DNA of 64,000 nucleotides from Halorussus halophilus (GCF_008831545.1 NZ_CP044523.1:1488001-1552000); one strand, 5' to 3'. Shown: positions 9,192 to 18,542, numbered from the stretch's first letter. Notes: a model not told the origin generated them from the sequence alone. Program-made: numbers and translations.

Positions 9192-9976
9192 TCTGTACCA
9201 CCCACGAAGTTCGCGGCGGTGCCGAACGCGCGACCAAGTGCATCACTCTCGACGAACTCTCCGGTCGGGCCGTCGAAGTATATCTCTCGGTTGAGACAGA
9301 CGACGCGCTCTGCGTGTTCGGTGACGGCACTCAGGTCGTGTTCGATGAGCAGAATCGTGATGCCCTCCTCGTTCAGTATCTCCAGCAGGTCGTAGAACGC
9401 CTCGACGGATTCGGCGTCCACGCCGACCGTCGGTTCGTCCAAGACGAGCAGGTCGGCTTCGCTGGCGAGTGCCCGCGCGATGAACGCTCGTTGACGCTGG
9501 CCACCTGAGAGTTGGGTCACGCGACGATTTGCGAACGAGGTCATACCGACTGTTTCGAGTGCCCGGTCTACGATGTCCCAGTCGTCCGCTGTGAGACGAC
9601 CGAAGCCGACGTGCGGGAACCGGCCCATCTTCACTACTTCCCGCACCGTGATGGGCATCTCTTTCGAGGCACTCGCGTGCTGGGCGACGTAGCCGATTCG
9701 AGCGCCGTCGTCGAACTTGTGCGACGGTTCGCCGAAGATGCGGGCAGTGCCTTCGTCTGGCCGGAGCAGACCGAGCATGAGTTTCATCAGCGTCGATTTT
9801 CCCGACCCGTTCGGGCCGACGATGGCGACGTACTCTCCCGAGTCGATGCGGAGCGAGATGTCTTCGACGACCGGAGTCGCGGTGTAGCCGAAATCGACGT
9901 TCGACAGTTCAACTATCGACGGTTGGGGCGTCGTTTCGTCGGTCTGCTCCTCGCGCGTCTGGATACTCGAACTCAT
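9188..9976 (-). CDS. Zn/Mn ABC transporter ATP-binding protein (ZnuC type)
   Basis: ATPase subunit of the metal importer. Walker A GPNGSGKSTLMKL, Q-loop YVAQHASASKEMP, signature LSGGQRQRAFIARAL, Walker B ADLLVLDEPTVG and H-loop LLIEHDLSAVTEHA are all intact. The ATG at 9974-9976 overlaps the stop of the substrate-binding protein (ATGA), so I chose it over the start nine codons upstream. Length 262 residues is normal. Confidence 0.94.
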   Translation of the reverse strand: MSSSIQTREEQTDETTPQPSIVELSNVDFGYTATPVVEDISLRIDSGEYVAIVGPNGSGKSTLMKLMLGLLRPDEGTARIFGEPSHKFDDGARIGYVAQHASASKEMPITVREVVKMGRFPHVGFGRLTADDWDIVDRALETVGMTSFANRRVTQLSGGQRQRAFIARALASEADLLVLDEPTVGVDAESVEAFYDLLEILNEEGITILLIEHDLSAVTEHAERVVCLNREIYFDGPTGEFVESDALGRAFGTAANFVGGTE

Positions 9977-11067
9977 TCGAAGTTCCTCCACTCTTTCGCC
10001 CAACCGTCGGGACCGGCCTCTTCGGGCGTCTTGTTGCCGAGGACGACTTCGAAGGTGGGCATGTTGATCTTGTATGCGATTTCTTCGTAGCCCCAGTTGT
10101 TCTCGACCCAGTCCTCACGGACGCCAGCGTACGGTGTCACCGGGAAGTACGCCTTGACTTGCGTCTCGGCGAGGAGTTGCTTGGCTGGTTTTCGGGACTC
10201 GAAGACGCCGTTGCCGATGTACTTGATGTCGTTCTCCTCGATAACTTGCTTGGCTTCCTTGATGTCGGACGGCTTCACGTCGCCGCTGGCCGCGAGGTTC
10301 ACGACGAGCGGGCGCATCTCGACGCCGTACCGAACGCCGATGTACTGGAAGGCGTTGTGGGCGGCGAGTTGGACGACCTTCCGCGATGCCGCGTCGAAGA
10401 TTTTCTGGTAATCTTCGTCGATGCGCTGTAGCACGTCTGACTTGTACGTCTTCGCGTTCTCGCGGAGTTCGTCTTCGTGGTCGGGTGCGAGCTCTACCAA
10501 CCCCTCGGTGATGTTCTCTACGGACTTCTTCGCGCGCTGCGGGTCGAGCCAGAAGTGCGGGTCTTTCCCGCGTCCCTCGCCGACGCCCTCCTCTTCGGGG
10601 TCGAGCGTCGCCGCGAGGTCAGCTAGTTCGACGCCCTTCCGGACGTTGATGAGTTGCGTATCGACGTTGTCGTCCTTGAGCGTCTGAATCGCGCGGTCAG
10701 CCCACGGTTGGAAATCCTTCCCGACGTGGATGAACGCGTCTGCTTCGATGATGTCCCTCGTAATGCTCGCGTTCGGTTCCCAACCGTGACCGTGGAGTCC
10801 GGTCGGGACGAGGTTCCGGACCTGAATCGGGGTGTCTTTGGCAATCTTGCGCCCGAAGTCGAAGAAGCTGAAGAAAGACGCGACGGCGACGGGACCGTCT
10901 CCGGAGTCGTCGTTCGAGTCCGGACTGTTCGACTGGTTCCCGCTTCCACCGGCGCTTGTGCCGCCGAGACAGCCTGCGAGACCGGCCGCGAGGAGCCCCG
11001 ACCCAGCAGTGATAGCTCGTCTTCGTGACAACGTATCGCTCGTTTTCGAGCGACTATCGTCTTTCAT
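9973..11067 (-). CDS. Zn/Mn ABC transporter substrate-binding lipoprotein (ZnuA/TroA type)
   Basis: Extracellular metal-binding protein anchored by a lipid: twin-arginine-like SRRRAITAG, then lipobox LAAGLAGC. Cluster A-I metal ligands are visible: His in GLHGHGWEPN, His in DPHFWLDPQ, His in QLAAHNAFQYIG, and an acidic ligand in the C-lobe. There is no long His-rich loop of the kind found in many zinc-specific ZnuA proteins, so Zn versus Mn is open. First gene of the importer operon, 364 residues. A TATA-like box at about 11093-11105 and the palindrome at 11123-11138 lie upstream. Confidence 0.92.
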   Translation of the reverse strand: MKDDSRSKTSDTLSRRRAITAGSGLLAAGLAGCLGGTSAGGSGNQSNSPDSNDDSGDGPVAVASFFSFFDFGRKIAKDTPIQVRNLVPTGLHGHGWEPNASITRDIIEADAFIHVGKDFQPWADRAIQTLKDDNVDTQLINVRKGVELADLAATLDPEEEGVGEGRGKDPHFWLDPQRAKKSVENITEGLVELAPDHEDELRENAKTYKSDVLQRIDEDYQKIFDAASRKVVQLAAHNAFQYIGVRYGVEMRPLVVNLAASGDVKPSDIKEAKQVIEENDIKYIGNGVFESRKPAKQLLAETQVKAYFPVTPYAGVREDWVENNWGYEEIAYKINMPTFEVVLGNKTPEEAGPDGWAKEWRNFE

Positions 11068-11092
11068 GGTTACCGACCGATAGTACCGCCGA

Positions 11093-11138
11093 ATATAATA
11101 ATACTAGGGTTCTAAAGATAGGATTAGACGCATCTAAT
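11093..11138 (-). promoter_or_regulatory. Promoter and candidate operator of the metal importer operon
   Basis: On the minus strand an AT-rich TATTATTATATTC stretch (about 11093-11105) lies 26-38 bases before the importer ATG, a normal TATA position for a leaderless haloarchaeal gene. Directly upstream, ATTAGACGCATCTAAT (11123-11138) is a perfect 6-base inverted repeat (ATTAGA/TCTAAT) around CGCA. The spacing and operon context suggest the binding site of the DtxR-type regulator encoded as the last gene. Confidence 0.6.
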
Positions 11139-11158
11139 TCACTGCCGGGTCTTCCAAC

Positions 11159-11851
11159 TCACCACTCGACGGTTTCGCCGTCACGCCACAACCGCCCGCT
11201 CGGACTTCCCGGCGCGAAGCGCGCCAGCCAGACCGGCGTCTCCGCGCCTTTTGCGACGCTTCGGGGCGCGCTCGCGCCGCCCATCTCCGTGCGGACCCAC
11301 CCCGGACAGACGGCGTTGACTAGCAAGCCGGGGTATTGGGCGTCTAACGCGTCTGTAAAGGCGTTAAGCCCCGTCTTCGAGACACCGTAGGGTAGATGTC
11401 CGGTGTCGATACCGCCGGAGAACTGGCCCGACCCGCTGGAGACGTTGACGACGCGCGAGTCGCCCTGTTCTGTGAGCATCGAAATCGCCTCGCGCGTCAG
11501 GCGCACCGGGCCGTGGAGGTTGACCGCGAGCGTCGTCTCGATTTCCTCGGGGTCGAGCGTTCCGAACTTGCCCGCGGGACCGTAGACGGCCGCGTTGTTC
11601 ACCAGTACGTCCAGCCGTCCTGCTTCGTCGGCGATTCGGTCGATGGCAGCAGTAATTTGGCGCTCGTCGGTCACGTCGAGTTCGAGCGGTCGCTGGTCGG
11701 GAGCCGTAATCTTCTCCGGGTCGCGCGCTCCGGCGTACACCGCCGCTCCAAGCTTCGTGAGTTCGCGGGCGATTGCTTCACCGATGCCCCGGTTCGCGCC
11801 GGTGACGAGCGCGACCTGTCCGTCGAGCGAGTCGAGTAGTTCGACGTTCAT
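11159..11851 (-). CDS. Short-chain dehydrogenase/reductase (SDR)
   Basis: Classical SDR of 230 residues. Cofactor motif TGANRGIGEAIA near residues 17-28, adenine-ring motif LDVTD, NNAAVYG, catalytic Ser in NVSSGSGQFS and the YxxxK pair in YGVSKTGLNAF. PGWVRTEMGG follows the active site as in the family. It reduces or oxidises an unknown small substrate with NAD(P). Convergent neighbours give no pathway clue. Confidence 0.9.
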   Translation of the reverse strand: MNVELLDSLDGQVALVTGANRGIGEAIARELTKLGAAVYAGARDPEKITAPDQRPLELDVTDERQITAAIDRIADEAGRLDVLVNNAAVYGPAGKFGTLDPEEIETTLAVNLHGPVRLTREAISMLTEQGDSRVVNVSSGSGQFSGGIDTGHLPYGVSKTGLNAFTDALDAQYPGLLVNAVCPGWVRTEMGGASAPRSVAKGAETPVWLARFAPGSPSGRLWRDGETVEW

Positions 11852-11905
11852 GGGTCGGGCACGACGGGGCAGGAGAAAACGCTACGGGGTCGATGCGACT
11901 CCGAA

Positions 11906-12808
11906 TCAGTCGCTTTTGACGAAGTTCGCATCGACGCAGTTGTTCGTCTCGCCGTCGTCGGTCACCACGTCGAAGCTTCGCGCGTCGGGGTTCTTCACGA
12001 CGTACGCGAGCAGACTGGTGAAGCCGTTGGGACCCGGATGCAGACCGAGACCGCTCCCGGCACCGACGAGTCCCGGCGGTTCGCGGTGGAGGTGTTCGCG
12101 CCACCAGTCGCCGTCGAAGAAGAGACTCGCGATTTCCATGTGCTTGGCTTCGTGCGTGAAGAGGAAACAGCCGTCTCCGAGGAGCGGCCACAACTCTTCG
12201 AGGCAGGTCTCTGCCGACGCGCGGAGGCCAACGTCGAGGAAGGCGGCCGCGACCGGTTCCTCGAACTCCGGCATGGTGTCTTCGAAGTAGCCGACGTGGA
12301 ACCGGCAGACCGACCCCGCGCCGTATCGCTCGACGTTCGACTTCGCTTCTTCGAGGGTCGCGCTCCAACTGCCCGCTTCGTAGGTGTGGACCTGTTCGGA
12401 GGCGACGAGCGTGTGCGCCGCGTCGGTTTGGTCTGGTTCGGGCATGCCCTCGAAGCAGTCGAACACTTCGAGTTGCCGACCACAGAGGTCCGCGACCAGC
12501 GAGAGGTTCGCCGTGCTCCCTCCCTTGTAACAGCCACACTCCACGAAACAGCCCTCGATGTGGGCGGGGACGTTCAGCATCTTCGTGGCCATCACGAGAT
12601 GTTCCACGAAGGTCGAACCGGTCTGAATTTCGCGGTTGTTGCGAAGCATCTTCGCCGCCAAGAGACACTTGTCGAAGAATCCGACGCCGTAGTCGCTCCC
12701 GGTACGTGGGTGGAGGTACTCCGCGAGGATGACGGGCGAGCAGAGACCGACGAGCGCAATCTTGTACAGTCTATGAATTGTTTGGATAATGTTTCTATTC
12801 GAATGCAT
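11906..12808 (-). CDS. TylF/MycF-type SAM-dependent O-methyltransferase
   Basis: A 300-residue class I methyltransferase. The SAM-binding segment FVECGCYKGGSTANLS (about residues 88-103) is the TylF ECGVxxGGS signature, and FDCFEGMPEPD matches the family DTFEGLP substrate/metal region; AFLDVGLRAS corresponds to the metal-binding strand. TylF relatives methylate sugars of macrolides or surface polysaccharides, so a role in glycan modification is possible. No glycosyltransferases lie next to it. A hydrophobic stretch near residues 15-30 may be a weak membrane contact. Confidence 0.8.
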   Translation of the reverse strand: MHSNRNIIQTIHRLYKIALVGLCSPVILAEYLHPRTGSDYGVGFFDKCLLAAKMLRNNREIQTGSTFVEHLVMATKMLNVPAHIEGCFVECGCYKGGSTANLSLVADLCGRQLEVFDCFEGMPEPDQTDAAHTLVASEQVHTYEAGSWSATLEEAKSNVERYGAGSVCRFHVGYFEDTMPEFEEPVAAAFLDVGLRASAETCLEELWPLLGDGCFLFTHEAKHMEIASLFFDGDWWREHLHREPPGLVGAGSGLGLHPGPNGFTSLLAYVVKNPDARSFDVVTDDGETNNCVDANFVKSD

Positions 12809-12960
12809 CCATTGCAGTATGTTGCTGTGAGTGACATTGTTATACGGAGGGTAGAAGACGTTAGTTTCGGACTACCGTCGTCCGAATCGGCCTGAAGACG
12901 ACGCAGTGGAAGGGTAAGCCGACAGAGATTGAGGATAGTCCCCGCGAAATCAACCAGTTT

Positions 12961-14127
12961 TCACGTCGTGTCGCGCTCCCCGTAGGACACGAGCCAGTTC
13001 GAAGGGTCGGTCAGCGAGACGCCGTCGATTCGCCACGACTCCGGGTCGAGGTCGTCTATCGGCCGGACAGCTATCGTCCGGTGGTAGGACTTGAGACGAG
13101 AGAGCGGCAACCGGTCGTTGGGCCGGAACCCGCGAGCGGTAAGGAACTCGTGGGGCAGGACGGACCCAGGAACAGTGACGATGTGCGACCGGCGATGGTC
13201 GGAGAGTAACTGGCCGAAGAGGCGCGCCAGCGCATCGAGCCATCTCCTGCCGCCGCCGAGTGGTACTACCTCGGCCACTTGCGTCCATCTGACTCCGTCC
13301 GTATTCGTTCGGGTGCGCACGATTACTGCGGCGACAATGTCGCCGTCCTCCTCGGCGAGGTACGTCTTTCGGTCCCAGACCGGACTGGCGAACCGCCAGC
13401 GGTAGAACGCCTCGTCGCGCACTGCGTGAATCTTCTCGGGAATCGCTCGCCGATACAGCGAGGCGAGCAGTTCGGCCGGAACGTCGTCGCGGCGGCGCAC
13501 CGAGACGTGACTCCTGTCGTCTGCGAACCAGTCGTGGACGGCGTTGAACCCGCTGGCGAGCGTACTACCGACGCTGCCAGCGACGCCAGACGCGACGTCG
13601 GCGTAGCGGTCGAGTCGCTCGTCCACGAGCGACGAGACCAGTGGCTCGGGGTTCTGAATCCGGTAGTACGTCGTTCTCGTCCCCGCTTCCCGCCAACCGA
13701 GTTTCTCGTAACCGGGTTGGGCCTGCCGATTCGGGAAGTTGAAAAACAGCGTCGGTTCGCGGTCGGCGTACCGCTCGATCGCCTGCTCGGTCATGCGCGT
13801 GAACAATCCTCGGCCGCGGTGGTCCGGATGAACCATCGTGTCGGCCGGTTGGAGCGCGATTTGCGTCGAGTCGCCGACGCGCAGTCGGAAAGCCAACAGC
13901 GGTCTCGCACCGACGATTTCGCCCTCGTACTCTGCGACGTGTATCGGTAGGTCCGAGACGTAGGGGTTCTGTTCGTACTTCCACGCGAACCACTCCGGAC
14001 TCCGCCGCCGAGACCAGACGATTCGGTCGAGTTTCAGCACGCCGTCTCGGTCGGCCCGCTCGTACGGTCGTATCTCGTAGGAATCCTTCGGGGTGGACTG
14101 TTCGTCCGCGACTGTCGAGTTACTCAT
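12961..14127 (-). CDS. GNAT family N-acetyltransferase
   Basis: A 388-residue protein. The N-terminal half is a GNAT fold: YEIRPYERADRDGVLKL, then the acetyl-CoA-binding motif MVHPDHRGRGLFTRMTEQAI (V-x-x-x-x-R-G-x-G) near residues 98-117. The C-terminal half has a second alpha/beta region typical of haloarchaeal two-domain acetyltransferases. Start chosen at MSNSTVADEQ; three more codons are possible upstream. Substrate unknown. Confidence 0.82.
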   Translation of the reverse strand: MSNSTVADEQSTPKDSYEIRPYERADRDGVLKLDRIVWSRRRSPEWFAWKYEQNPYVSDLPIHVAEYEGEIVGARPLLAFRLRVGDSTQIALQPADTMVHPDHRGRGLFTRMTEQAIERYADREPTLFFNFPNRQAQPGYEKLGWREAGTRTTYYRIQNPEPLVSSLVDERLDRYADVASGVAGSVGSTLASGFNAVHDWFADDRSHVSVRRRDDVPAELLASLYRRAIPEKIHAVRDEAFYRWRFASPVWDRKTYLAEEDGDIVAAVIVRTRTNTDGVRWTQVAEVVPLGGGRRWLDALARLFGQLLSDHRRSHIVTVPGSVLPHEFLTARGFRPNDRLPLSRLKSYHRTIAVRPIDDLDPESWRIDGVSLTDPSNWLVSYGERDTT

Positions 14128-14320
14128 TGCCGCCACTGCTATCGGTCGGACTTTCGTTATACGCAGAGTATCTTCTCGGTAGTACCACGATAAAATCCGT
14201 ATTGGATCAATTCAGAATTTAACGTCGGAATAAGCGGGTTAAGCTGTTCGAACCGACGACACCGCACGCCAGCGAACGATTGCAGATAGCTTTTAGGCGG
14301 GTCAGTCGCATCTTTGGCAC

Positions 14321-15091
14321 GTGAACGACTCCCGCGAAATCCTGCTGACGAACGACGACGGGATAGACAGCCCCGGCATTCGCGCCCTCTACGACGCGCT
14401 CTCGGAGGTCGGCAACGTGACGACCGTCGCACCCGCCGACGACCAGAGCGCCGTCGGGCGTGCGATGACCTACGAAGTGCCCGTCGAAGAACACGAACTC
14501 GGCTACGCCGTCGGCGGGACGCCCTCCGACTGCGTGGTCGCCGGACTCGCAGAACTCGGCCCGTACCCCGACATCGTCGTCTCCGGCTGTAACGAAGGTG
14601 CGAACATGGGTGCGTACGTCCTCGGGCGCTCGGGCACGGTCAGCGCCGCAGTCGAAGCCGCGTTCTTCGGCGTGCCCGCAATCGCCGCGTCGCTCCACAT
14701 TCCCCAAGAGGAGTGGGGCAGAGACACCACCGTGCCGGAGTACGAGGAAGTCGCCAACGCGGTTCGGTACTTGGTCGAGAACGCGACGGAAGCAGGCGTC
14801 TTCGAACACGCCGAGTACCTCAACGTCAACGGCTCACTCCCCAGCGAGGAGCGTGCCCCGATGACCGTGACTCGCCCGTCACACGTCTACGACATGGACG
14901 CGACCCGCGACAATGGGGTCGTCACGCTCCACGACAACACCTGGGACCAGATGGAGAGCGAAACCCTACCGGACCCCGAAGGAACCGACCGGCGAGCGGT
15001 CCACGACGGAAAGATCAGCGTCTCGCCGCTGACCGCACCGCACACGACCGAGCATCACGACGAGTTGGACGAGTTAGCTGAACGGTTCTAA
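14321..15091 (+). CDS. surE: 5'/3'-nucleotidase SurE
   Basis: Hydrolyses nucleoside 5'- or 3'-monophosphates with a divalent metal. The hallmark ILLTNDDGIDSPGI is at the extreme N-terminus (Asp-Asp metal ligands), followed by Ser in APADDQSAVGRAMT and Asn in VVSGCNEGANMG. The GTG at 14321 gives MNDSREILLTNDDG, the normal family beginning. 256 residues is usual. Its stop overlaps the stop of the convergent acetyltransferase by four bases. Confidence 0.95.
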   Translation: MNDSREILLTNDDGIDSPGIRALYDALSEVGNVTTVAPADDQSAVGRAMTYEVPVEEHELGYAVGGTPSDCVVAGLAELGPYPDIVVSGCNEGANMGAYVLGRSGTVSAAVEAAFFGVPAIAASLHIPQEEWGRDTTVPEYEEVANAVRYLVENATEAGVFEHAEYLNVNGSLPSEERAPMTVTRPSHVYDMDATRDNGVVTLHDNTWDQMESETLPDPEGTDRRAVHDGKISVSPLTAPHTTEHHDELDELAERF

Positions 15092-15636
15092 TCGCTCTCT
15101 GTCACCCGGCGCGCACACACGTCGATTGGATACCGAGTTTCTGCGACCTCGAAGACGGACTCGCCGACAGTTTCGAACCCCCGATTCGCGTAGAATCGCT
15201 TCGCGCGCTCGTTGTTCGAGAGGACGCCGAGTTTGACGGTTTCGACAGACGCAGGCAAGCGGTCGAGACCCGCATCGAGCAGTTCGGTACCGACGCCTTC
15301 GGCCCAGTGGTCGGGGTCCACGTAGAGCGACTGCAGGAGGGCGTCACCCGGTTCGACGTACGATTCGAGCGTCGGGTCGTCCCACAGAAACTGTGCGAAG
15401 CCGACGACTGAGGCGTCGTGATCTGGGTCGTCGTCTCCGTGGAGCGCGACGAGATACGCCACCGTGTCGTCGAGTCCGGCGAGCCACGTCCGCAAGTCGT
15501 CGGCGAATCTCTCGTCTTCGACCGCGTCCATGAGCGCCGGGTCGTCCACGAGGTCGGCGTAGGCCGCGCGACACGAGCGGACGGCGACGTGCTGGATAGC
15601 GTCCGCGTCGTCCGGTGTGGCGTCTCGAATCTGCAT
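15088..15636 (-). CDS. GNAT family N-acetyltransferase
   Basis: A 182-residue single GNAT domain. It opens MQIRDATPDDADAIQHVA, typical for the family, and has the acetyl-CoA motif LYVDPDHWAEGVGTELLDAG (an imperfect R/Q-x-x-G-x-G/A with AEGVGT) and C-terminal LGVLSNNERAKRFYANRGFE. Substrate not deducible. Convergent with surE. Confidence 0.88.
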   Translation of the reverse strand: MQIRDATPDDADAIQHVAVRSCRAAYADLVDDPALMDAVEDERFADDLRTWLAGLDDTVAYLVALHGDDDPDHDASVVGFAQFLWDDPTLESYVEPGDALLQSLYVDPDHWAEGVGTELLDAGLDRLPASVETVKLGVLSNNERAKRFYANRGFETVGESVFEVAETRYPIDVCARRVTESD

Positions 15637-15730
15637 CTGAGGGGTGTCTCGCGCCTCGGTACAAAAATGGTCGCGTTGACTGGGCGGAAACGTGTAGAAT
15701 TATTGTCTCTCGACGTGAGTCGGGAACTGA

Positions 15731-16120
15731 ATGGCGCTTCCTCGGTCGCGTTCTCCACGGTGGATTCTCACGTGGTCACTGCTCGTGACCGCCGCCGTGA
15801 GTACTCTCTTCGGAATTCTCGCGCTCGCTGACATACTCCTTGGAACGACGTTCTGGCTGGAAAACGTCGAGTACGGCCCGCAACTCGTCGTCGTGGGATG
15901 GCTGTTCCTCAAGTTGCGGTCCGAAAGCGAACAGGTCGAACGCTGGGAGTGGATTTCGGTTCCATGTTTCGTCGGATTCTTCTGGCTCGTACTCGCCGCG
16001 GCCTACACGAACCCAGAAGGCGTCCTGACGATACTCGCGCTGTTCCTCTTGTTCGTCGGACTCGCGTTCGGACTCGGTGGGAAGTACAAAGAGTGGTCGA
16101 AGGGGAAGACGCGCAGTTAG
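15731..16120 (+). CDS. Small integral membrane protein, about four TM segments
   Basis: Function not recognised. 129 residues starting MALPRSRSPRWILTWS, a positively charged N-terminus and hydrophobic segments near residues 12-36, 47-57, 72-90 and 96-114, ending in a basic tail. The stop is adjacent to the stop of the convergent CNNM/CBS gene. Confidence 0.65.
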   Translation: MALPRSRSPRWILTWSLLVTAAVSTLFGILALADILLGTTFWLENVEYGPQLVVVGWLFLKLRSESEQVERWEWISVPCFVGFFWLVLAAAYTNPEGVLTILALFLLFVGLAFGLGGKYKEWSKGKTRS

Positions 16121-16121
16121 T

Positions 16122-17225
16122 TCAAGCCTCGACTTCCTCGTCGAGCGGGTCTTCTATCTCGCCCGCAATCGCCTCGAAGGCGTCGGTCGCAGTGACCAGT
16201 CCGAGCGTCTCCCCATCTTCGACGACGAGCGCCAGTTCCTGTTGTTCGTCTTGGTACGTGTCTATCAGGTCACTGACCGGGATGTCGGGAGCGACCGTGA
16301 GCAGCGGCGAGGCGACGTCTTCGAAGTCGTACTCACCACTGTCGAGTTTTTCCTCGTCTCTGACGAGTGCTGGCACGTAGATGGTGCCGATGGGGTCGTC
16401 GAGACCGGCACCGACGAGTGGGAACCGCGTGTGTGGCGTCTCGCGGATCGTCTCGAAGTTCTCCTCAGTGGTCGCTCTCGTACTGACGGGCACCACCTCG
16501 TCTCGCTGGACCATGATGTCCGCGGCTTCGATGCGGTCGATAGCGAGCGCGTTGATGACCTCGCGCCGTCGTTCTGCAGGCAGGTCCATGTTCCCCAGCA
16601 CGTCTCCCATCTGGCTGAGCAGTTCGCCCCGTGTGTCTGCCTCGGGCGTCTCGTCTTCGAGTTCTTCTTCGGCCCACGAACGCGTGATGGTGACGCCGAA
16701 CAGCGAGAGGAGTCGCTTGGCAACCCAGTCTGCAAGTCGGATGATGGGCGAGAGGATTCGGGTCCACCAGTAGAGAATCGGTGCGCCGTACTTGGTCACG
16801 AACTTCGTTCGCTCGATGCCGAGATACGTCGGTGCCTGCTCGCCAACCGTGAGGTGGAGGAGGTTGATGATACCGAGCGCGCTGACGGTAGCGAGCGCTG
16901 TGTGGCCGCCTTCGCTGCCACCGCCGAGGAGTCCGTCGAGTCCCAGCGCGGAAATCGCGGGGTCGAGTACCGCCGCGAGCGCGGGTTCGGCGACGACGCC
17001 GAGACCGACACTACAGACTGTGATGCCAAGTTGACACCCCGAGAGGTAGATTTCCAATCGCTCGGTCATCTCCCACGCTCTCTCCAAACCCCGAGAACCT
17101 TGGAACTCCTCTTCGGCGAACTGCCGGACGCGGGTCATGGCAAACTCGATAGTGACGAAGTATCCGTTTCCGAGCAGTAGCACCATTCCGGCGACCAACC
17201 GTCCTGCCGTAGCGATATCGACCAT
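16122..17225 (-). CDS. CNNM (DUF21) transmembrane protein with CBS domain pair
   Basis: A 367-residue CorB/HlyC-type membrane protein. The DUF21/CNNM domain spans about residues 1-190, with GNGYFVTIEFAMTRVR in the first TM segment (family F-V-A-x-E-x-A) and SGCQLGITVCSVGLGVVAEP. Two CBS motifs follow (IMVQRDEVVPV ... LALVVEDGETLGLVTATDAF). The C-terminal CorC_HlyC domain common in bacterial homologues is absent. Relatives are linked to Mg2+ or Co2+ transport, which is the best inference here. Confidence 0.87.
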   Translation of the reverse strand: MVDIATAGRLVAGMVLLLGNGYFVTIEFAMTRVRQFAEEEFQGSRGLERAWEMTERLEIYLSGCQLGITVCSVGLGVVAEPALAAVLDPAISALGLDGLLGGGSEGGHTALATVSALGIINLLHLTVGEQAPTYLGIERTKFVTKYGAPILYWWTRILSPIIRLADWVAKRLLSLFGVTITRSWAEEELEDETPEADTRGELLSQMGDVLGNMDLPAERRREVINALAIDRIEAADIMVQRDEVVPVSTRATTEENFETIRETPHTRFPLVGAGLDDPIGTIYVPALVRDEEKLDSGEYDFEDVASPLLTVAPDIPVSDLIDTYQDEQQELALVVEDGETLGLVTATDAFEAIAGEIEDPLDEEVEA

Positions 17226-17405
17226 TTCGTATTCTGTACGTGTCGAACGACGGTATTAAAAGCTAGCTTCTCACCCAATAATTCGTCGGGAGAAACGCGA
17301 CGATTGGGTGATTTCCACGAGTCATCGTCGGGATACCCGAACAATTCACCAGTCCGTTTCGCTTCGCCCGTCTGGTTTATTGCCGGTTAGCGCGTGTATT
17401 TGGCA

Positions 17406-17804
17406 ATGTCTCGCGGACCGACGCCGGAAACTGGAGTCGCAACTGTAGGCGGCGGCAACCTGTACTACCGGGATGCGGGGAGCGGAGAGCCACTCGTACT
17501 CGTCCACGCAGGTATCGCAGACAATCGTATGTGGGACGCTCAGTTCGAGGCGCTCGCGCGACACTACCGCGTCGTCGCGTACGATTTACGTGGGTACGGC
17601 CGCTCAGATACACCGACGGCCCCATTCTACCACTACCGGGACCTCGCATCGTTGCTCGAATCCTTCGACATCGAATCTGCGCACCTCGTCGGCGCGTCCG
17701 CAGGCGGTGCGGTCGTTCGTGGAGGCCCATCCGTTCGCGCAATCTTCAGACGAGTAGCAGGCTCGCTCGCGGGGCTCCGAAGTCGCATCCACTCCGCACG
17801 CTAG
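17406..17804 (+). pseudogene. Alpha/beta hydrolase remnant with internal deletion and frameshift
   Basis: The first 103 codons read as a normal alpha/beta hydrolase: GGNLYYRDAGSGEPLVLVHAG, YDLRGYGRSDTP and the nucleophile elbow VGASAGGAV. Immediately after the elbow the frame turns into basic, family-unlike sequence and stops at 17804. In the +1 frame the DNA across the same point reads AVRSFVEAHPFAQSSDE and stops at 17757, which looks like the C-terminus of such a hydrolase. The simplest reading is a deletion of roughly 150 codons joining the two ends out of frame. Family members are normally 250-290 residues. Confidence 0.7.
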
Positions 17805-17843
17805 ACCGAAGAAAACTATCTGGGGGAGTGCGTTGGCTGAGTT

Positions 17844-18524
17844 ATGCACCAGACGTTCGCCGAACTACTGGAGCGCAATTCGGAACACGCCGCGGAGTTC
17901 GACTCGCGATTCGACGACGTACAGGACTCCCAACACCCCGACGTGGTTACGGTCTGTTGCTCGGACTCGCGGGTCCTGCAAGACCGGATGTGGGGCAACG
18001 ACCAGCCGGGTCACATCTTCACTTGTAGCAACATCGGCAACCGCGTCGTTCAGCGAACCGACTCCGGCGAAGCAGTCTCGGGAGACGTACTCTACCCGGT
18101 AGCACACACCGGCACGGAACTCGCCGTCGTGGTCGGCCACACTGGCTGTGGAGCCGTCACGGCGACCTACGACGCGCTGACCGACGGGGTTTCAGAGCCT
18201 GCGGGCATCGAACACTGCATCGACCTGCTGAAACCACGCCTCGAAGCGGGCGTCGAGGCACTTCCCGACGACGTGAGCAGAACCGACGCCATCAATCGGT
18301 TGGTCGAGTACAACGTCGATAGGCAGGTCGAGTTCCTCCGAGACAGCGAGGAAATTTCCGAGGAAGTCACCGTCGTCGGTGTCGTTTACGACTTCCAAGA
18401 CGTGTACTCCGGAAAACGTGGCGAAGTTCACGTCATCAACGTCGATGGCGAGACAGGAGTCGAGGGACTGCGCGAGGAGCATCCGGAGGTCGAGTCTCGA
18501 ATCGAGCGGCTCTGGGAGTACTGA
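17844..18524 (+). CDS. Beta-class carbonic anhydrase
   Basis: Converts CO2 and bicarbonate. The zinc site is clear: Cys39 in VTVCCSDSR with the Asp41-Arg43 dyad, then His99 and Cys102 in GHTGCGAV. The remaining 100 residues match the family alpha/beta fold, including VVGVVYDFQDVYSGKRGEVHVINVDG near the end. 226 residues is a usual length. It starts 40 bases after the hydrolase remnant. Confidence 0.95.
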   Translation: MHQTFAELLERNSEHAAEFDSRFDDVQDSQHPDVVTVCCSDSRVLQDRMWGNDQPGHIFTCSNIGNRVVQRTDSGEAVSGDVLYPVAHTGTELAVVVGHTGCGAVTATYDALTDGVSEPAGIEHCIDLLKPRLEAGVEALPDDVSRTDAINRLVEYNVDRQVEFLRDSEEISEEVTVVGVVYDFQDVYSGKRGEVHVINVDGETGVEGLREEHPEVESRIERLWEY

Positions 18525-18542
18525 ACACCGAATCTCGAATCG

